Below, piece after piece: positions 52,807 to 62,391 of a DNA stretch of 64,000 nucleotides. The DNA is from Sphingobacteriales bacterium JAD_PAG50586_3 (GTDB lineage Bacteria; Bacteroidota; Bacteroidia; CAMBQF01). Each line of letters starts with the position of its first letter. Positions within the stretch are counted from its first letter, which is position 1. The notes below the pieces were generated by a model. It had not been told where the DNA came from. It was given only the letters and a program-made list of their open reading frames with translations, and did no database searches. The translations under genes were made by a program, and so were the position numbers. The stretch is taken from assembly GCA_023213195.1 (NCBI GenBank), contig CP096135.1:1816616-1880615 (forward strand), given 5' to 3'.

Positions 52807-52836
52807 AAAAAGCCCCATCAAACTGATGAGGCTTTT
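52807..52836 (-). terminator. Terminator downstream of the tRNA-like fragment
   Basis: AAAAAGCCCCATCA-aac-TGATGAGGCTTTT, with T5 on the minus strand. It follows the tRNA 3' fragment in the minus-strand sense, as expected for the end of a tRNA gene. Confidence 0.75.
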
Positions 52837-52841
52837 ACTTG

Positions 52842-52868
52842 TTCCGTACCCGGAGCCGGTCTCAAACT
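52842..52868 (-). other. Possible attachment site: tRNA 3'-end fragment
   Basis: Minus-strand reading TTTGAGACCGGCTCCGGGTAC (52867-52847) looks like the T-loop, T-stem and acceptor end of a tRNA, but the rest of the tRNA is missing and unrelated AT-rich DNA follows. An integrase gene starts 154 bp away. This is how one end of a tRNA-integrated island looks; the intact tRNA would be at the other end, not in this window. Confidence 0.4.
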
Positions 52869-53021
52869 GAAATATTCTAAATAGCTCAAATTTACTAATA
52901 TATTTATTTATCAATTACTTACACAATATCAGTGTGCAATATGAAGCATTAAAAAGCAACGAAAAGCAGCAATTGTTTTACCAAATGTTTTACCTATTAT
53001 TGCATTTTAATCCCTTGATAA

Positions 53022-54227
53022 ATGGCAAGTGTAAAAATAATACTAAAGACTGAAAAACAAAATAAAGCTGGCGAAGCCCCATTATATCTTCGTATAATAA
53101 ATGGCCGCAAAGCCCAGTATATCTCTTTAGGATTTGCTATTAAGCCCGAACACTGGGATGATACAAAGCAAATAGCGAAAAAATCACATCCAAATTCAAC
53201 ACGATTTAATAATTTTCTGGCTAATAAGGTTGCTGAAGCCCAAGGTGTGATTTTGGATATTAGTACTTCCAAAGAGATAATATCCGCAAAGAAGATAAAA
53301 CAGAACATTTTAGGTCGTGTGGACGAGTCTTTCATTATGTATGCTGAAAACTACAAGGCACAATTGGAAAGTACCGGAACATACCTCAGCTATAAAAGGG
53401 TAAAGGCAATTTTAGGCAAACTAAAAAAGTATTTAGATGGCAAGGATTTACACTTTAGCGATATTACACAAACATGGCTAAAAGGGTATGAAGCTTATTT
53501 AAAAGGTACACTAAAAAATGCAGTTAATACCATATACACTGACTTTAAGACCATACGTAGAATATACAATGAAGCAATAAAGGATGATATTATCCCCTTT
53601 GAGAAAAGTCCTTTTTTGCGGTTTAAGCCCAAAGCAGAAGCCACTAAACGCGAGTTCCTTACTGAAGATGAACTAATAGCTTTTGAAAAGCTTGACTTAC
53701 CCCCTACCTCAGTGTTATCATTACATAGGAATATGTATGTTTTTGCAGCTTATGCCGGGGGGATAAGAATATCAGACCTTCTACAACTACGTATCAAAGA
53801 CTTTGATGGTGAAAAACTGTACTTAAAAACACAAAAGACTGGAACCATTATATCAATAAAGCTACCTAAAAAGGCAATTGAGATAATCTCTTTATATACC
53901 CCAGATAAAACACACAATGACTTTATATTTCCTTGTTTAAAATTTAGTGGGGCTGAAAATATCGGTAATAAGCAACTAACTCAAGCAATCTCATCAAACA
54001 ACGCATACATTAACAAAAACCTCAAGACCATTGGGAAGCTTGCGGAGATAGAAAAAACAATCTATTTTCATAGTTCCAGACATACCTGAGCGACAAGAGC
54101 ATTGAAAAAAGGTATGCGTATAGAGTATGTTTCAAAGCTTATGGGGCACTCAAACATTAAAATCACCCAGATATATGCCAAAATAGTAAACGAAGAGCTG
54201 GACAAGGCTATGGAATTATTTGATTAG
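53022..54227 (+). CDS. Tyrosine recombinase/integrase of mobile element type (in-frame stop)
   Basis: About 401 codons when the TGA at 54087-54089 is read through. Arm-binding domain at the N-terminus (SVKIILKTEKQNKAGEAPLYLRIINGRKAQYISLGFAIKPEHWD), SAM-like core-binding domain, and catalytic residues: Arg in YAGGIRISD, HxxR in YFHSSRHT, His in LMGHSN, and the nucleophile Tyr in QIYAKI. The stop sits between RHT and ATRALKKG, where W or F is usual (HTWAT/HTFAT); CCTGG gives Trp. Beside a tRNA fragment, so probably the integrase of the island that carries the R-M system. A hairpin AGGTCTTAA / TTAAGACCT (54226-54255) overlaps its end. Confidence 0.85.
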
Positions 54228-54255
54228 GTCTTAAACCTAAAAACCATTAAGACCT
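54226..54255 (+). terminator. Hairpin at the end of the integrase gene
   Basis: AGGTCTTAA (54226-54234) / TTAAGACCT (54247-54255) inverted repeat, starting within the stop codon, loop 12 nt, followed by ATAATTT. Confidence 0.5.
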
Positions 54256-54349
54256 ATAATTTCATTAAACTTGTGGGTTACCTAAGCTGTTTATTCAAAA
54301 ACAAACAACTTTAAAGTTAGCCAGGATATGAAGAAATTGTAGGGGATGT

Positions 54350-54371
54350 GGGGGTAAAAATTTATACCCCC
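54350..54371. terminator. hsdR: Hairpin between integrase and hsdR
   Basis: GGGGGTA-aaaattta-TACCCCC, ten bases past the stop of hsdR on the minus strand; no strong T-run, so termination is tentative. Confidence 0.5.
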
Positions 54372-54381
54372 AATAACCAAA

Positions 54382-57236
54382 CTAACCAGTTATTCCATTT
54401 ATAAAAGTATCAATAAAGTTAGTTATCTTTTTCAAAATGCGGTCTCCAATCTTTTTACGTTCTAATACTGATGGCCTAGGGCCATTTATTAGGTCAAGCA
54501 CTTCATCTCTAAGAGGTTCTTTTTCTGCATACAAGTATTCCTCTATTAACTTTTGGGTTTTATCAGCAAAGAGATCTTCCTCATTAACAATGTTTTCAAA
54601 AGCTTTTTGTTGCTCTATATTCCAGAATTTCTCAAACTCTTCGGGTATATCATCTATATCTTCAATATGTGGAATATTTTCGGCAATAAAGCGTTCTATC
54701 AACTCACGTTTGCTTCGCAGTTCAACATTAGTGTTAAGCAGATTAAATATTTCCTTCTCGGTTTGTTGCACATCTGCATTAACCTTTGATTTAAGCTTAA
54801 TTAGTAGTTGAAGTATATACTTAACATTTATCTCATCGCGATGTATTAGCTCTAATTCAAAATCAACATCATCTAAAATTGAAACCTTTTCTTTTTGTGT
54901 ATCGGTTTTAACCTTATCGTATAAATCAAGGTATTTACTTTTATAATCTTCAAAAAGCTGTTCTGTCATAGCTAAGTCTTCCCACTTAAAGTCGGAAAAA
55001 GCAGCCATAATATTTTTTATTCTGATCAAATCTCTAAAAGCCCTTATAAAATCTAATTCAGCATCTTCATCGGGTAAACTATCTACACTTTTTACTGTAG
55101 GTGTTATTTTTAATAATTCAATATAAGCATCATTAAATTTATTTACGTACTCTTCATAAGGTTTCATTACTACTACCTCTATAGCCTCTTTGTTACTAAA
55201 AAGTGTAATAGCATCATCAGTAGCATTTTTAAGATTACGGAAAGCAACAATATTACCTTGTGACTTCAACTCATTCAAAATACGATTTGTACGGGAATAA
55301 GCTTGCACTAGCCCATGGAATTTAAGGTTTTTATCTACATATAGTGTGTTAAGTGTTTTGCTGTCGAAACCAGTTAAAAACATATTTACTACCAGTAAGA
55401 TATCAACTTTACGTTCTTTTACCTTTTTTGAAATGTCTTTATAATAGTTGTAAAAAGATTCGCTATCCGTAGTAGAAAACTTAGTGTCAAACATGGCATT
55501 GTAATGCCCTATAAATTCATCCAAGCGTTCGCGCTTATCTTTAGAAAGCGCATATAACACTTTGGGTTCTTCAGCTATTGGCAACTCCTCAGGTAAAAAA
55601 CCATTAGCTTCCGGGTCTTCTTCATTTGCAGCGTAGCTAAATATAGTTGCTGTTTTTAGGGTATGTTGTCCGTCCTCTTTCTTTTTTTGCAATATGTCGT
55701 AATACTTTATAAGCGTTTCAACACTACTTACGCAAAACATAGCAGTAAATTGGCGACTGTGGGTTTTACGGTCGTGGTTGTCTATAATATAGTCAGCAAT
55801 TTTCTCTAACCTTAAGGGCGATTCCATCAATTCTTCGCGGTCTATATCTTGAACCTCTATATCAATATTGGTAGGACTGCCTTCTTTCTGTTTGTACCGC
55901 CCTATATACTCAACCGAGAATTTAAGCACGTTCTCATCCTTTATGGCATCTGTAATAACATACCTATGTAAACGTTCACCAAAAAGGTCTTTAGTAGTAC
56001 GCTTACCGGCCTCATTTTTTACTGAATTATCAGCAAAAATAGGAGTACCAGTAAAGCCAAACATTTGCATATTGTTAAAGAACGATACAATATTTTTATG
56101 GGTATCGCCAAACTGTGAACGATGGCATTCATCAAAAATAAACACAATCCGCTCATTTTGCAGCCTTTCCATTTTGCCTACATATTGCCTTTTGCTTATA
56201 GCCGTATTTAATTTTTGAATGGTAGTAACTATAAGTTTAGTATCGTCGCTCATTTGCTGCACAAAAGCGCGTGTATTGCTAGTGCCGTCTATACTGCCCT
56301 TGCTAAAACTATTAAACTCTTTGGTAGTTTGGTAATCAAGGTCGCGCCGGTCTACTACAAACACTACTTTTTTACTTCGGCTAAGTGCGTTAACACCTGG
56401 CTGGCCTTAAATGATGTTAGCGTTTTGCCCGAACCTGTTGTATGCCATATATAACCGTTCTTATCGGTATTTTTCACCCTGTCTATAATAGCCTCAACAG
56501 CATAGTACTGGTATGGGCGCAACACCATTAAAATCTTCTCAGTCTCATTAAGTACTATGTATTTACATATCATTTTAGATATGTGGCAAGGCTCTAAAAA
56601 TTCTTTGGTAAAATCATTAAGGATATTAGTATATCTATTGTTTTCCTTGTCTGTCCAATAAAAGGTTTGCTTAAACGATTGTAACCTGTTATTGGCATAG
56701 TATTTAGTATTTACACCATTACTAATTACAAAAATTTGCACATATTGGTATAGCGCCGAATTTGATCCAAACGAGTGGCGCTGGTATCTGTTTACTTGGT
56801 TAAACGCCTCTTTAAGCTCAAGTCCTCGGCGTTTAAGCTCTATGTGAACTAAGGGCAGCCCGTTAATAAGCAAAGTAACATCATACCTGTTTTTATATTT
56901 GCCATCAACCGCAACTTGATTGGTTACCTGAAACTGGTTTTGGCACCAAAACTCAGTATTAATAAACTCAAAGTAAAGATTGTCTCCATTATCGCGAATA
57001 ATATGTTGCTTTTGACGAAGAGTGCGGGCTTTTTCAAATACCGAACCCTTGCTGAGTATATTTAATACTTTTTCAAACTCAGTGGTCGAGAAGGAGATGT
57101 TATTGTGCTTTTCTAATTGTATTTTGAGGTTGTTAACCAGCGCATTTTCGTTTGAAATAGTAACATAGTTATACCCTTGCTTCTGCAAAAGCTCAATCAA
57201 TTGCTCTTCTAATATTTGTTCGGATTGTTTGCTCAA
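54382..57236 (-). CDS. hsdR: Type I restriction enzyme subunit R (frameshift)
   Basis: About 951 aa; ATP-dependent DNA translocation and cleavage. PD-(D/E)xK nuclease: RYD119 and E133-L-K135 (HIELKRRG). Motor: Walker A TGSGKT 267-272 and DECHRSQFG in the second part, then TGTPI, VNMFLTGFDSKTLNTLYVDKNL and QAYSRTNR helicase motifs. The frame breaks at a T6 run (56368-56373); one more base gives AEVKKVVFVVDRRDLDY. Transcribed apart from the recombinase gene upstream, from which a perfect 16-bp hairpin separates it. Works with HsdM and HsdS encoded at 59616-62391. Confidence 0.92.
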
Positions 57237-57345
57237 AATAAAATGACTGTAGGTGTTTAATAACTATTATTTTAGTTTAAACCTCAAAATTAGCAAATAA
57301 TCCACAAACTTATATTGTGGATTATTTGCTGGTTAATTAGTTCCA
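57237..57345. other. Intergenic region hsdR-recombinase
   Basis: Contains only the hairpin at 57292-57330 and presumably the hsdR promoter; AT-rich. Confidence 0.4.
57292..57330 (-). terminator. Perfect 16-bp hairpin between recombinase and hsdR
   Basis: AGCAAATAATCCACAA (57292-57307), 7-nt loop, TTGTGGATTATTTGCT (57315-57330). Followed on the minus strand by AATTTT. Probable terminator of the recombinase gene; it could also be a protein-binding site. Confidence 0.65.
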
Positions 57346-58305
57346 CTACTTTAATCCATTAAACATCAAATCTATCACCTTTTTCTTTTGCTCTAAATTG
57401 GGATGTACATATAGGTTTAACGTAGTACTGATATTAGAGTGGCCCAGTAGAACGCTTACTGTTTTATAGTCGCATTTGCTTTCAATGCACCTTGTTGCAA
57501 AACTGTGACGTAACCCATGGAATTTAAGCTCAGGTAGCCCAATTGTCTTAATCAGTTCTTTATAATAATTTCTGTACGTTCGTGGTTCAGTTGGTTTAGC
57601 ATCATTAGTTAAAACAAAAAACGAAGGGTTTACTATCTTTTTCATAGGTTTAAGCATCCTTAAAAGTTCTTTATTTATAGGTATTTCTCTTATAGAGTTT
57701 TTTGTTTTTGGGGTATCAAGTACAACTTCAGTTTTCCGGCTGTCGTCTTCAATATTATAAATGCGCTGTATGGTACGTCTTACGTTTATTACTCCATTTT
57801 CAGTGTCAATATCTTCCCATGTTAAGGCACAAATTTCGCCAATCCTAATACCCGAGCAAAGGCAAATATATACGCCTAGGTTGCGAAACGTAAAATGTTG
57901 TTGAATGTATTGCATTAATACTTTTTGGTGAGACCGGGTAAGAACATCAACAGTGTGCTTTACCCTCTCTGTTGGAAACCGTATCTCAAATGGAATGTAT
58001 TCAATCCATTTGTGCTTAGCTCCATATTTTAGTACCATTTTAAGTACAATTAAGATATCTTTTACTGTTTTGTGGCTTAACCCCAGTGTTAGTTTGGCGA
58101 GCACAAATTTCTGAACTTCTGCTTCTGTAATAACATGTTTATCACCAAATACAGGCGATAAATGATTTTCAATTAATAGTACATAGGCCGAAAAGGTTGA
58201 CTTTTTAACAAACTGCTTCTTTTCTTTTTTCCAAAGGGTAACAATTGACGATAGATTTTTTTGATTGTGCATAAAGGTTTTTTTGAGATTAGTAATTAAT
58301 CCCAA
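57346..58305 (-). CDS. Tyrosine recombinase, probable hsdS invertase
   Basis: 319 aa from 58305, or 308 aa from the ATG at 58272 (MHNQKNLSSIVTLWKKEKKQF), which I slightly favour. Catalytic residues: Arg in CSGIRIGEIC, Lys region TPKTKNSIREIP, HxxR in FHGLRHSFAT, His in LLGHSNISTT, Tyr in NLYVHP. Sequence is unlike the integrase at 53022. Set between hsdR and the silent hsdS cassette, with its start about 40 bp from the left inverted repeat, it is well placed to invert hsdS DNA. Phase-variable type I loci in other bacteria carry a recombinase in this position. Activity is inferred. Confidence 0.85.
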   Translation of the reverse strand: MGLITNLKKTFMHNQKNLSSIVTLWKKEKKQFVKKSTFSAYVLLIENHLSPVFGDKHVITEAEVQKFVLAKLTLGLSHKTVKDILIVLKMVLKYGAKHKWIEYIPFEIRFPTERVKHTVDVLTRSHQKVLMQYIQQHFTFRNLGVYICLCSGIRIGEICALTWEDIDTENGVINVRRTIQRIYNIEDDSRKTEVVLDTPKTKNSIREIPINKELLRMLKPMKKIVNPSFFVLTNDAKPTEPRTYRNYYKELIKTIGLPELKFHGLRHSFATRCIESKCDYKTVSVLLGHSNISTTLNLYVHPNLEQKKKVIDLMFNGLK

Positions 58306-58344
58306 AGGAAAAGAATTTAATATTAGAGATTCACAAGCACTATT

Positions 58345-58362
58345 GTTCCTAATTTGAGATTT
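58345..58362 (+). repeat. Inverted repeat 1, left arm
   Basis: GTTCCTAATTTGAGATTT, exactly complementary to 60693-60710. Marks the 5' end of the silent hsdS cassette, at the codons for VPNLRF. Confidence 0.85.
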
Positions 58363-58898
58363 TCCGGCTTTGAGGGAGATTGGGGGCTTATGTCATTAAG
58401 AGAGATGGTTGAGTTTAAAACTGGATATGCATTTAAAAGCGAGAAAATGTTATCGGAAAGAAGCACATACCAGCTAATAAAAATGTCAAACGTTTATCAA
58501 AATGAATTGCGATTAGACAGAAATCCTTCTTTTGGCAAACCATCGAAGATAACCAACAAGATTACATACTAAAAAAGGTGACACTATATTAACTTTAACA
58601 GGAACTGTTGGAAAAAAGACTTTGGTTACTCTGTGCAAATAAAAGAAGACAACAAGTATTTATTAAATCAAAGAGTTGCATTACTTCGTGAAAGAAAAAA
58701 CTCAACAGTAAATGAATTTATTGCTCAATTTGTATCAAGTAAGAAATTTCTTGACGCTTTTTTAATGAAGCCAAAGGAGGTACTGGAAACCAAACAAATG
58801 TTGGAATAGAAGGCATCAAATCCATTCAACTTCCTTTTCCTTGTATACTTGAGCAACAAAAAATAGGTACATTTTTATCCCTTATTGATGAGCGGATC

Positions 58899-58922
58899 CA
58901 AACCCAAAGCAAAATAATTGAG
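58899..58922 (+). repeat. Inverted repeat 2, left arm (24 bp)
   Basis: A 24-bp stretch in the central conserved region of the silent cassette (codons for QTQSKIIE), exactly complementary to 60210-60233 in active hsdS. Confidence 0.88.
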
Positions 58923-59615
58923 AGATTAGAATCCTTAATGGAAGGATTGAAAAATCAGATTTTTACACAAAAAATGAGATTTAAAAATAGGGATACGAGT
59001 GAATTTGGGGATTGGAAAGTAAAAAAATGGGACAAGTATTTTCGTTTAAAACTACCAATTCTTATTCCAGAGAAAAATTAAATTATGAAGTGGGTGATGT
59101 TAAGAATATTCATTATGGTGATATCCATACCCAATATAGAACACTCTTTGATGCCAAGAAAGAAAGTACTCCATTTATAAACTTAGATACTAATATTCAA
59201 AAAATATCGCAAGATAATTATTGTATGGTTGGGGATGTCATACTTGCTGATGCTTCTGAAGATTTGCAAGATGTTGGAAAGAGCATTGAAGTTATAAATA
59301 TTGATTCGCAAAGAATATTGGCTGGTCTACATACAATACACGCACGCCCCTTTAGCAACATTTTTTATATTGGTTTTTGTGGACATCTTTTTACCTCGAA
59401 AAGAGTTAAGTTACAAATTCAAAAAGAGGCACAAGGTACTAAAGTGCTAAGTATCTCTACTGGTAGACTATCCAATATTGATTTGCCTATTCCATCTTTA
59501 GAAGAGCAGAGTTCTATTGCAAAATTTTTCTCACACATTAATGATAAGGTAGAAACAGAAAAGCAAATACTATTACAATATAAAAATCAAAAAACGCACC
59601 TATTACAAAACCTCT

Positions 59616-60743
59616 TTATATAAATAAATTTTGCAATAGATATTTCTTCTGTCTTTCGTATTGTTCCAATACATTATTTTCTATTTCAATTTTTTTATCG
59701 ATTGCGGAAAGACAGTCGGCTATTTTTATTTGTTCTTTCAAAGAAGGAATTAAACAAGAGTATTTTGAAATCTGCGGAACTGTTAATTGAGGCACCCCTG
59801 TACTCTCAATGGAAAATTTCATATTATTTATTGCCTCTTCTAAGTATTTCGGATTAATATCTGTATTCGGAATAATGACAATGAGACGAACAATCGCGTT
59901 AAACTTTTCAAATCGAGCATTAGCAAATCCTAAATTGCCCCTCCCACTGACAGTAACACAATTTTCTGGATATTGAAAACTTGTTGCATATCCATAAAGC
60001 CCAGAGCCAGATCCATTTGCGTAAACAGGGTAAATATATTTTTCAGACTTTTCCTTTTTGTACTCCAACTTAGTCAAGTCCCCACCTGCATAAAATTTTC
60101 CAATATTGCTTAGCTGCATGTTTTTCCATTCAGAAAACTCATCATCTTGAAATCTTAATCTTCTAGAAAATATTTTTTCTTTAACAGTACGTTTTAATAA
60201 CTTCAATTCCTCAATTATTTTGCTTTGGGTTTGAATACGCTCGTCTAAAAGGGATAGAAAAGAAGAGATTTTGTTTTGTTCTAGCTTTGATGTGGGGATT
60301 GTCGTTTTTACCTTTTCTATATTTTGTACAGATAATCCTGGCTGTGCCGCTCCTGTTGCATATTGGTTCAAATTTAAATATGAAAGTAGGTAATACATCA
60401 TATCTACATCAACATCGTTGCTTGATGTAACAACTACGGCGTGTTCGGTTGCATAAAACTTCCCATTTGCAAGATTAATATTTCCACAAAGCGCACCTTG
60501 GCGACCAATTAAAGAATATTTTCCATCGTAATTGTATGTTTTTGTATAACCCCTTAATCCATTTCCGCCATAGCAAGGTAACAAATAATCATTAAATTTT
60601 TCATCTATTTCAGAGGCACTAATAAATTTGCCCGCTTGCATTTTACATATTTCCCCCAACTTTTTTTCCTCCCATTCCCCTTCAAAGCTAGGAAATCTCA
60701 AATTAGGAACCTTTGCTATAATTTTGCTGTTATTTTTTGCCAT
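59616..60743 (-). CDS. hsdS: Type I restriction enzyme specificity subunit S (active copy)
   Basis: 375 aa, intact. Gives DNA-target specificity to the HsdM2S methylase and the R2M2S nuclease. Two target recognition domains (about residues 15-170 and 200-350) separated by the conserved helix SLLDERIQTQSKIIEELKLLKRTV (about 165-190), and a C-terminal helix IDKKIEIENNVLEQYERQKKYLLQNLFI. Lies 44 bp after hsdM on the same strand, so it is expressed with it. Its N-terminal codons and central helix carry the inverted repeats matched in the silent cassette. Confidence 0.93.
   Translation of the reverse strand: MAKNNSKIIAKVPNLRFPSFEGEWEEKKLGEICKMQAGKFISASEIDEKFNDYLLPCYGGNGLRGYTKTYNYDGKYSLIGRQGALCGNINLANGKFYATEHAVVVTSSNDVDVDMMYYLLSYLNLNQYATGAAQPGLSVQNIEKVKTTIPTSKLEQNKISSFLSLLDERIQTQSKIIEELKLLKRTVKEKIFSRRLRFQDDEFSEWKNMQLSNIGKFYAGGDLTKLEYKKEKSEKYIYPVYANGSGSGLYGYATSFQYPENCVTVSGRGNLGFANARFEKFNAIVRLIVIIPNTDINPKYLEEAINNMKFSIESTGVPQLTVPQISKYSCLIPSLKEQIKIADCLSAIDKKIEIENNVLEQYERQKKYLLQNLFI
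60210..60233 (+). repeat. Inverted repeat 2, right arm (24 bp)
   Basis: Exact reverse complement of 58899-58922, within the central conserved region of active hsdS. Inversion between these arms would exchange only the second TRD. Confidence 0.88.
60693..60710 (+). repeat. Inverted repeat 1, right arm
   Basis: AAATCTCAAATTAGGAAC, reverse complement of 58345-58362, at codons for VPNLRF near the start of active hsdS. Inversion here would exchange both TRDs. Confidence 0.85.
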
Positions 60744-60787
60744 TGCTGATTTGTTGTATTATGTGCGTTCACTAGAGGATTTTAGAG

Positions 60788-62391
60788 TTAAAAAACTAAA
60801 CCCAATTCTTTAAAAAACACATCAATCTCTTTATCCAGTTCAGCGCGTTTGGCCTCAAGTTGTTTTATTTCGCCCATTACTGCTTTAATATCTATATCCT
60901 CTTGTTCTTCAAAGGTGTCTACATACCTCGGAATGTTAAGATTGTAATCATTATCGGCAATTTCTTTTAATGAGGCTCTATAACTGTACTTTTCTATTTG
61001 CTTCCTATTCCTATAAGTATCTATTATTTTATCTACATCTTCATCTCGCAGGTAGTTTTGTGTCTTTACCTTTTCAAAATCGCGGCTGGCATCAATAAAC
61101 AGTACATCGTCCGGGTGTTCTTTACACTGCTTAAATACCAGTATACAAGTAGGTATGCTAGTGCCATAAAATATATTGGCAGGCAGGCCAATTACAGCAT
61201 CTAAATAGTTCTTATTTTCTATCAAATAGCGGCGTATGTGCAGTTCTGCTCCGCCCCTGAACAATGCGCCGTGGGGCAATACAACAGCCATTATTGTATT
61301 ATCCTGCATGTGGTGTACCATGTGTTGCACAAAAGCAAAATCGGCCTTGCTGCCGGGTGCTAACCGCCCATATTGACTAAAGCGATCGTCGCCCGTAAAA
61401 AGTGGGTTAGCGCTCCATTCTGCCGAAAAAGGGGGTTGGCTACAATAGCCTCAAAAGTTTTGTCTATATGTTGGGGATGCTCCAGTGTATCCTCATGCTT
61501 AATATCAAAATTGCGGAAATGTACCCCATGCATAATCATATTCATGCGGGCGAGGTTAAAGGTAGTACGACCTAGTTCCTGCCCATAAAAATTAGCAACG
61601 GCAGCTTCTTTATTTACCCGCAACAACAATGAGCCTGATCCACAGGTGGGGTCATAAACACTTTTTATTTTCTTTTTACCCGTAGTAACAATTTTAGCAA
61701 GCACTTTACTTACCTGTTGCGGGGTGTAAAACTCGCCGGCCTTTTTACCTGCTCCGCTGGCAAACTGGCCAATAAGATATTCGTAGGCATCACCCAATAC
61801 ATCCAACTCAGTATCTTTTAACTTAAAATCAATTTTATCAAGATGGCTAAGTACTTTTGCTATAAGAGCATTACGGGCCTCAGGCGTTTTACCTAATTTT
61901 TGGCTATTAAGATCAATATCTTCAAACAGATGGTCAAAATCTTCTTCGCTCTCAGACCCCATGGTACTCAATTGTATATTGTTGAGTATTTTTTGCAAGT
62001 CTTCAAGTATAAAGTTAGCTTTAGTTTCGTCTGCTCCTTCTTTAACTTTACCATCCCCAGTAACATTATCTTCAATGGTGTTGCCGCGTTTAGCCAGTTC
62101 ACTAAACAACTCGGAAGGCAATAAAAAATACCCAAGCTTTGCAATCGCTTCTTCGCGCACCGCTTCAATATATTCTTTGCCTTCGGTAGAGTTTTCATCA
62201 ATATCCCTAAAGCGTATTTTATCAGTCTTTAAAATACTGTCAGCATATATCTCCAACTTCTCAGCTAAATACTTGTAAAATATAAAGCCTAGTATATAGT
62301 CGCGATAGTCATCAGCAGTCATTTTGCCGCGGAGGGTGTTGGCTATGGCCCAAAGTTGGTGCTCTAATATTCGTTTATGGTCTTCAGACAT
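60788..62391 (-). CDS. hsdM: Type I restriction enzyme subunit M (frameshift)
   Basis: About 534 aa; adenine-N6 methyltransferase. N-terminal helical domain (HQLWAIANTLRGKMTADDYRDYILGFIFYKYLAEKLE), GEFYTPQQVSKVLA, SAM-binding DPTCGSGSLL (247-256), catalytic NPPF (319-322), and C-terminal PRYVDTFEEQ. The raw frame breaks inside the NPPF codons: at 61431-61435 a G5 run (C5 on the coding strand) should be C6, giving AIVANPPFSAEWSANP. First gene of the hsdM-hsdS transcript. Confidence 0.92.

Larger units (their letters stand above)
52487..53021. other. Intergenic region with terminator and tRNA fragment, no gene
   Basis: AT-rich region between the glycosyltransferase and integrase. Apart from the hairpin at 52807-52836 and the tRNA-like fragment at 52842-52868 (listed separately) I see no gene. 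Confidence 0.6.
58345..59623 (+). pseudogene. hsdS: Silent, promoterless hsdS cassette (alternate target recognition domains)
   Basis: Encodes an HsdS lacking only the N-terminal ~14 residues, so no start codon. VPNLRFSGFEGDWG aligns with VPNLRFPSFEGEWE of the active gene. First TRD follows, then the central conserved helix FLSLIDERIQTQSKIIE, a second TRD (MGQVFSFKTTNSYSREKLNYE...), and the end HLLQNLFI. Five frame breaks are seen (T4 near 58534, A6 near 58573, T6 near 58763, A7 near 59023, and a related one), each repaired by adding one base to a homopolymer, so the cassette may be intact. It runs head-on into hsdS and their 3' ends overlap by 8 bp. Its two TRDs differ from the active ones, so inversion would give new specificities. 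Confidence 0.85.

Noticed and set aside
12438..54089. TAG/TGA reassigned as sense codons (in-frame stops in CotH, HD, TonB receptor, integrase)
   Set aside because: TAG ends many intact genes (13370, 48566, 51534) and TGA ends others; the in-frame stops sit in CCWGG-like context, which fits base error better.
54382..62391. hsdR, hsdM and hsdS cassette as dead pseudogenes or homopolymer phase-variation switches
   Set aside because: The same one-base run losses occur in housekeeping and metabolic genes in this window, so they are more likely read errors.
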